Origin: G965220825 sp965220825
GTDB lineage: Bacteria > Pseudomonadota > Alphaproteobacteria > UBA828
NCBI GenBank assembly: GCA_965220825.1
Contig: OZ244839.1
Coordinates: 1,550,001-1,614,000 of the forward strand
Reading direction: 5' to 3'
Length of the DNA: 64,000 bases
The notes beneath the pieces are model-generated. The model did not search any database and was not told the DNA's origin. It was given only the letters and a program-made list of their open reading frames with translations. The translations under genes and the position numbers were made by a program. Positions 60,218-64,000 of this stretch are shown here, piece after piece (position 1 is the stretch's first letter; every line of letters begins with the position of its first letter).

Positions 60218-61066
60218 ATGCGATTGAGGACGGCTCTACGGCAGACGCTCGAGGGTTGGCAGGAGGACGCGGCTCCCGCCTGGCAGGGTCTCGTCGACGG
60301 CGTGGCGCTCGCCTTCGAGGATGTCGACGCCGACCTCGAGATCGAACCGTGGGAGCCCATATTCCCCACCCGTCGGGGCCGCGTCTTCCCCGGCGCGCCG
60401 GCGGGTGCCCACATGCTTCGCGCGTTCGACGGCCTCGCGCCGGAGGCCGTGCGATGCGTGGTCCTCGGGCAGGACCCCTATCCATGCCCCGCCTTCTCCA
60501 CGGGCCGGGCCTTCGAGGCCGGGAACGTCGCCCACTGGCGCGAGCTCGACAAGATGTTCTCGCCCAGCGTGCGTGCCTTCGTGCAGCTCGTCCTGGAGGC
60601 GCGTACCGGCGAGGCGCGTTATGCGGGAAGCTTTGCCCGCTGGCCGGCGACGCTCGCCACCATCGAGCGCGGCGAGACGGGGCTGGAGGCGCCCGATGCC
60701 CTCGCCGACCGCTGGGAGGCGTCCGGCATATTGCTGCTCAACTCGTCTCTCACGCTCACGCGCTTCCGCCCCGAGGGCGATCCGCACCAGCTGCGCGGCC
60801 ATCTGCCGCTATGGCGCCCGCTGCTGGTTCGCGTTCTTCGGCATCTTGCGCAGAGGCGGGGGCCCGTCGTCTTCGCCGGGTTCGGCGATGCGGCGGCGGA
60901 GACGCTTCGCGCAGCGGGCCTCCATGAGCGGGGCGCGTCTCCCGACGAGCGCGTCATCCTTCGCCCGCACCCCGCGGCGGCGGACGACGTGCTGAGCGGC
61001 GAGAACCCCCTCGTCCTCTGCAACCGCCGCCTCGACGCCCTGGGCGGCCTGCCGGTGGACTGGTAG
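60218..61066 (+). CDS. uracil-DNA glycosylase (family 1, divergent)
   Basis: 282 residues from ATG 60218; GTG 60188 or 60212 are alternatives and no start is strongly supported. The water-activating loop is GQDPYPCPAFSTG (GQDPY at 84-88), with Pro where most family-1 enzymes have His; mycobacterial Ung also has GQDPYP. The second motif keeps His in LRPHPAAAD where HPSPLS is usual. LLLNSSLT is present. It should remove uracil from DNA, but the altered loops suggest different specificity. It is 4 bp upstream of the GMC oxidoreductase. Confidence 0.75.
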   Translation: MRLRTALRQTLEGWQEDAAPAWQGLVDGVALAFEDVDADLEIEPWEPIFPTRRGRVFPGAPAGAHMLRAFDGLAPEAVRCVVLGQDPYPCPAFSTGRAFEAGNVAHWRELDKMFSPSVRAFVQLVLEARTGEARYAGSFARWPATLATIERGETGLEAPDALADRWEASGILLLNSSLTLTRFRPEGDPHQLRGHLPLWRPLLVRVLRHLAQRRGPVVFAGFGDAAAETLRAAGLHERGASPDERVILRPHPAAADDVLSGENPLVLCNRRLDALGGLPVDW

Positions 61067-61070
61067 ACCG

Positions 61071-62729
61071 ATGCCCCGCGCGCAGCGCTACGACTATATC
61101 GTCGTCGGCGCCGGTTCCGCCGGCTGCGTGCTCGCCAACCGGCTTTCCGCCGACCCCGAACGCTCGGTCCTCCTGGTGGAAGCCGGCGGCCGGGATCGCA
61201 ATCCGCTGTTCCGGCTGCCCCTGCTGATGGGAAGGCTCTTCCACTCCGGCCTCTACAACTGGCGCTACCACACGGAACCGGTGCCGAGCCTCGGCGGGCG
61301 CTCGCTCTATTGGCCCCGCGGCAAGGTTCTCGGCGGCTCGTCCACCATCAACGGCATGATCTATGTCCGCGGCAACCGCCATGACTACGACCGCTGGGCG
61401 CAGATGGGACTCGAGGGATGGTCCTATGACGACGTGTTGCCGGCGTTCCGCCGTTCCGAGGACCATATCGAGCGCGAAGACGACTATCACGGTACCGGGG
61501 GCGAGCTCACCGTCTGCCGTGCGCGGAGCCGGAATCCCTTGTTCGACGCGTTCGTGGAGGCAGGCGGCCAGGCCGGCCACCCGCTCAATGACGATTTCAA
61601 CGGCGCGGAGCAGGAGGGCTTCGGCCGCTACGATTTCACCATAAGACGGGGCCGGCGGTGCTCCGCGTCGCTTGCGTTCCTGCGCCCCGTCCGGCGGCGG
61701 CGGAATCTGACCGTCGCCGCCGACCACGCCGTCCGCCGGGTGACGATCGAACGCGGGCGCGCGACCGGTATCGAGGTCCAACAGGGCGGAGCCGTGCGGA
61801 CCGTTCACGCCAAGCGCGAGGTGATCCTCTGCGCGGGCGTCGTCAACTCGCCCCAGCTCCTCATGCTGTCGGGGATCGGTCCCGCCGACGAACTCGCCCG
61901 CCACGGCATCGATGTCGTCCACGAACGACCGGGCGTCGGACGCAACCTCCAGGATCATGTGGATTGCGTGCTTTCCTACGCCGCCACGAAGCCCGTCACC
62001 CTCTATCGGGACCTGAGGGCGGACAGGCTCCTCCGCGCGGTGGTCGAAGGGCTGTTGTTCGGGCGCGGTGTCGCCACCACCTTTCCCTATGAAGGGGGCG
62101 CCTTCCTCAAGAGCAGAGAAGACCTGCTGGCGCCGGACATCCAGGTCCACTTCATGCCGGCACTGGAAAACGCGGCGAACCTGCATTTTCCGTCGCCCTT
62201 CAGGCGACAACCGGTCGAGGCGAAGCACGGTTTTAGCCTCCGCGTAGGCCCGCTCAATCCCGAGAGCCGCGGCACCGTCTCCCTGCGCTCGGCGGATCCG
62301 GCGGACGCCCCCCTCATCCAGCCCAACTATCTGCAAAGCGAGGCGGACCGCCGGACCATCGTCGCCGGCATCCGCATGGTGCGCGCGGTCGTCTCCCAGC
62401 CGGCGTTCGATGCTTATCGCGGGCCCGAACTCGCGCCCGGCCCGGCGCTGCAAAGCGATGCGGAACTCGCCGCCTGGCTCGATGCGAACGCCATGACCAC
62501 GTTCCATCCCGTGGGCACCTGCCGGATGGGAACTGACCCCATGGCGGTGGTCGATGCCCGGCTTGCCGTCCACGGCATCGCGAGACTGCGGGTCGCGGAT
62601 GCGTCCGTGATGCCCGTCATCGCGAGCGGAAACACCAATGCGCCCGCGATCATGATCGGCGAAAAGGCGGCGGAGTTCATTCGCGCCGCCACGCCGCCGC
62701 GCGCAACATCGGAAGGGAGTGGAGGATGA
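61071..62729 (+). CDS. GMC-family FAD oxidoreductase (choline dehydrogenase-like)
   Basis: 552 residues. FAD-binding GAGSAG at 13-18 and the GMC signature GKVLGGSSTINGMIYVRGN are near the N-terminus. The second signature GVVNSPQLLMLSGIGP is around residue 262, and catalytic His479 lies in FHPVGTCRMGTD, followed by the C-terminal NTNAPAIMIGEKAA. It oxidises an alcohol, possibly with a quinone or oxygen acceptor. The next gene overlaps by 4 bp (62726-62729). Confidence 0.88.
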   Translation: MPRAQRYDYIVVGAGSAGCVLANRLSADPERSVLLVEAGGRDRNPLFRLPLLMGRLFHSGLYNWRYHTEPVPSLGGRSLYWPRGKVLGGSSTINGMIYVRGNRHDYDRWAQMGLEGWSYDDVLPAFRRSEDHIEREDDYHGTGGELTVCRARSRNPLFDAFVEAGGQAGHPLNDDFNGAEQEGFGRYDFTIRRGRRCSASLAFLRPVRRRRNLTVAADHAVRRVTIERGRATGIEVQQGGAVRTVHAKREVILCAGVVNSPQLLMLSGIGPADELARHGIDVVHERPGVGRNLQDHVDCVLSYAATKPVTLYRDLRADRLLRAVVEGLLFGRGVATTFPYEGGAFLKSREDLLAPDIQVHFMPALENAANLHFPSPFRRQPVEAKHGFSLRVGPLNPESRGTVSLRSADPADAPLIQPNYLQSEADRRTIVAGIRMVRAVVSQPAFDAYRGPELAPGPALQSDAELAAWLDANAMTTFHPVGTCRMGTDPMAVVDARLAVHGIARLRVADASVMPVIASGNTNAPAIMIGEKAAEFIRAATPPRATSEGSGG

Positions 62730-63052
62730 TCGTCGAACACCGGACATACACGTTCCGTCCCGGCACGGTGGACGGCTGGCTAAAGCGTTACGAATCCGAG
62801 GGCCTTCCGATCCAGAAGCGCCATCTCGGCCGCTTCGTCGGCCTCTATATCTCGGAGATCGGGACGCTCCACCGCATCGTCCTGATCTGGGCGTATGAAA
62901 GCCTCGCCGACCGCGAGAAGCGCCGCGCCTCGATGACCGCCGACCCGGCGTGGCAGGCGTTCATCGAATCGGTTTGGGGTCTGGATGCGATCCAGAAGCA
63001 GGATGTGATGGTAATGAACCCGGCTTCCTGCTCGCCGCCCATCGGCGGCTGA
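62726..63052 (+). CDS. NIPSNAP-family protein
   Basis: 108 residues. The dimeric alpha-beta barrel core VEHRTYTFRPGTVDGWLKRYE and the C-terminal region match NIPSNAP proteins (shown as the initial strand and helix). The role of bacterial NIPSNAP proteins is not settled; some are neighbours of oxidoreductases. Coupled to the GMC gene by overlap, so it may act as a partner of that enzyme. Confidence 0.8.
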   Translation: MIVEHRTYTFRPGTVDGWLKRYESEGLPIQKRHLGRFVGLYISEIGTLHRIVLIWAYESLADREKRRASMTADPAWQAFIESVWGLDAIQKQDVMVMNPASCSPPIGG

Positions 63053-63130
63053 GCTGGTCCGCCCGGCGGGGCATGTCCGAACCCCCGAACCGGGCACCGT
63101 TCGTACATTTTCCAGAGGAGGAGAAACGTC

Positions 63131-64000
63131 ATGACGGACAAACTGGCTTCTCGCAACCGGGGGCTGCCCGGTGCTTTCTTGAGCCGCCGCAGGTTCCTGG
63201 CGGCGACCGCGGGTGCGTCCGCGATAATCGGCGCGGGCGGCGTGCTGCCGCTCTCGGCCCGCGCCGACAGCGGCCTGGTCGCGCTCGTCCACACCCAGGC
63301 GGCCGGCGACAACGGCCCGATCGATTCCATGATGGCGCGTCTGGAACAGCTTTCGGAGGAGCGCGGTCTGGAGACGCGCGCCATCTATGCGCAGGATCCG
63401 GCGACCTACGAAACGGTACTGCGCACTCTCGGCGACGCCGGTGCGGGGGTCGTTCTCGCCACATTCCCGGTCATTTCCGAGGCCTTCAAGGCCGTGGCGC
63501 CGCTCTATCCGGATACCAAGTGGATCCAGATCTTCGGAGACCCGGCCGACCCGCCGATCCCGAACCTGGTGACAATTTCCTACAGCTACTATCTCGGCTG
63601 CTATCTGTCCGGCATCTTTGCAGGGCATGTCTCGCGGACGAAGAAGATCGGCTTCATCGGCGGTATCAGCATTCCGCCGCTGAACGCAGACTTCAATGCG
63701 CTCAAGGCGGGCGTGGCCTCTGTCGATCCGGAGGCGACCGTCACCGCCGCCTTCGCGGGCTCCTTCCAGGATCCGGCAAAAGGCTACGAGATCGCCACCC
63801 AGATGTTCCTGGACGGGATCGACTATATCCAGACCGACGCGGCCGCGACGGATGGCGGCATCATCCAGGCGGCCAACGAGCGGGAGGACCGCATGGTCAG
63901 CGCGGGCGACCCGGCGCAATACGCCCTCGGCCCCTCTTCGGTGATCGGCGTCGTCGGCCTGAATTTCGGCCAGTCCCTCTATGACGAGGCCAGCGTGGCA
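63131..64000 (+). CDS. BMP-family ABC transporter substrate-binding protein (C-terminal end outside window)
   Basis: At least 290 residues; the frame is still open at the window edge. ATG 63131 has GGAGGAG upstream. A twin-arginine signal (SRRRFLAATAG, about 18-28) directs it to the periplasm. The mature part shows the BMP/Med fold with LVALVHTQAAGDNGPIDSM at the start and later KIGFIGGISIPPLNADFNALKAG (as core strand and loop). Relatives bind nucleosides or other small polar compounds for an ABC importer. It is 78 bp downstream of the NIPSNAP gene. Confidence 0.85.
   Translation, partial: MTDKLASRNRGLPGAFLSRRRFLAATAGASAIIGAGGVLPLSARADSGLVALVHTQAAGDNGPIDSMMARLEQLSEERGLETRAIYAQDPATYETVLRTLGDAGAGVVLATFPVISEAFKAVAPLYPDTKWIQIFGDPADPPIPNLVTISYSYYLGCYLSGIFAGHVSRTKKIGFIGGISIPPLNADFNALKAGVASVDPEATVTAAFAGSFQDPAKGYEIATQMFLDGIDYIQTDAAATDGGIIQAANEREDRMVSAGDPAQYALGPSSVIGVVGLNFGQSLYDEASVA

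Noticed and set aside
1..64000. CRISPR arrays, rRNA, tRNA and complete insertion sequences
   Set aside because: No regularly spaced repeats, no tRNA-like GTTCGA-containing cloverleaf and no transposase were seen.

Overview
This 64 kb window is uniformly GC-rich (about two thirds G+C by eye) and gene-dense, with many 1-8 bp start/stop overlaps. The protein types fit an alphaproteobacterium: a PstA/PstC pair with long N-terminal extensions, a phoR-pst-phoU-phoB cluster without pstS, a CHCC zinc-finger protein, a hopanoid-type HpnB glycosyltransferase and a glutaryl-CoA dehydrogenase. I would not name a genus. No rRNA, tRNA, CRISPR array, insertion sequence or prophage was recognised. GC-rich codon use produces long antisense open frames over most real genes, and these were discarded.

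Layout. 1-4030: sugar-acid kinase/aldolase genes (otnC-otnK) behind a glutaryl-CoA dehydrogenase, and a divergent EamA permease. 4064-10700: phosphate cluster phoR, pstC-pstA-pstB-phoU-phoB on the minus strand, with a three-repeat Pho box before pstC. 10863-15957: mutS, an amidase and an exported protein. 16178-17862: a hipBA-like toxin-antitoxin pair with its operators. 18065-21003: OmpA-type lipoprotein, 2-oxoglutarate/Fe(II) oxygenase and a short-chain dehydrogenase. 21070-24368: a conflict-like island with a degenerate Fic protein and a 33-codon ORF facing an XRE-ImmA/IrrE protease and a PIN-domain protein. 24545-33660: Gfo/Idh/MocA dehydrogenase, polA, MFS permease, a 59-aa zinc-finger protein, a metallo-beta-lactamase-fold hydrolase, an HpcH-type aldolase and a LysM protein.

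33661-38201 holds the most unusual gene, a 1190-residue autotransporter-like protein with five fibronectin-III-like domains. It lies between two same-orientation copies of an 86-87 bp repeat with 12-bp inverted ends; a third, decayed copy is near 42.4 kb. 38202-45427 carries a hydrolase, pepA, holC, a PQQ-type sugar dehydrogenase, a thiolase and a ThDP enzyme. 45503-47974 has orphan ureG-ureE and an Xre/RES toxin-antitoxin pair. 47991-53238 has a nitroreductase, a metallo-beta-lactamase-fold protein lacking its metal ligands, a glutathione transferase and a three-subunit flavin/iron-sulfur amino-acid dehydrogenase.

53309-60175 is a minus-strand block: TetR regulator, biotin carboxylase, KipI-like and KipA-like carboxyltransferase subunits, a biotin carrier, a DadA-type dehydrogenase and HpnB. 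The four carboxylase genes look like a split urea-carboxylase-type enzyme. Two TGAC-N6-GTCA palindromes lie upstream of the TetR gene. 60218-64000 contains a uracil-DNA glycosylase, a GMC oxidoreductase overlapping a NIPSNAP protein, and the start of a BMP-type ABC substrate-binding protein that runs off the window.

Most of the window is ordinary metabolism. The accessory signals are three toxin-antitoxin-like modules, the Fic/ImmA/PIN island, the repeat-flanked autotransporter gene and the split carboxylase operon.
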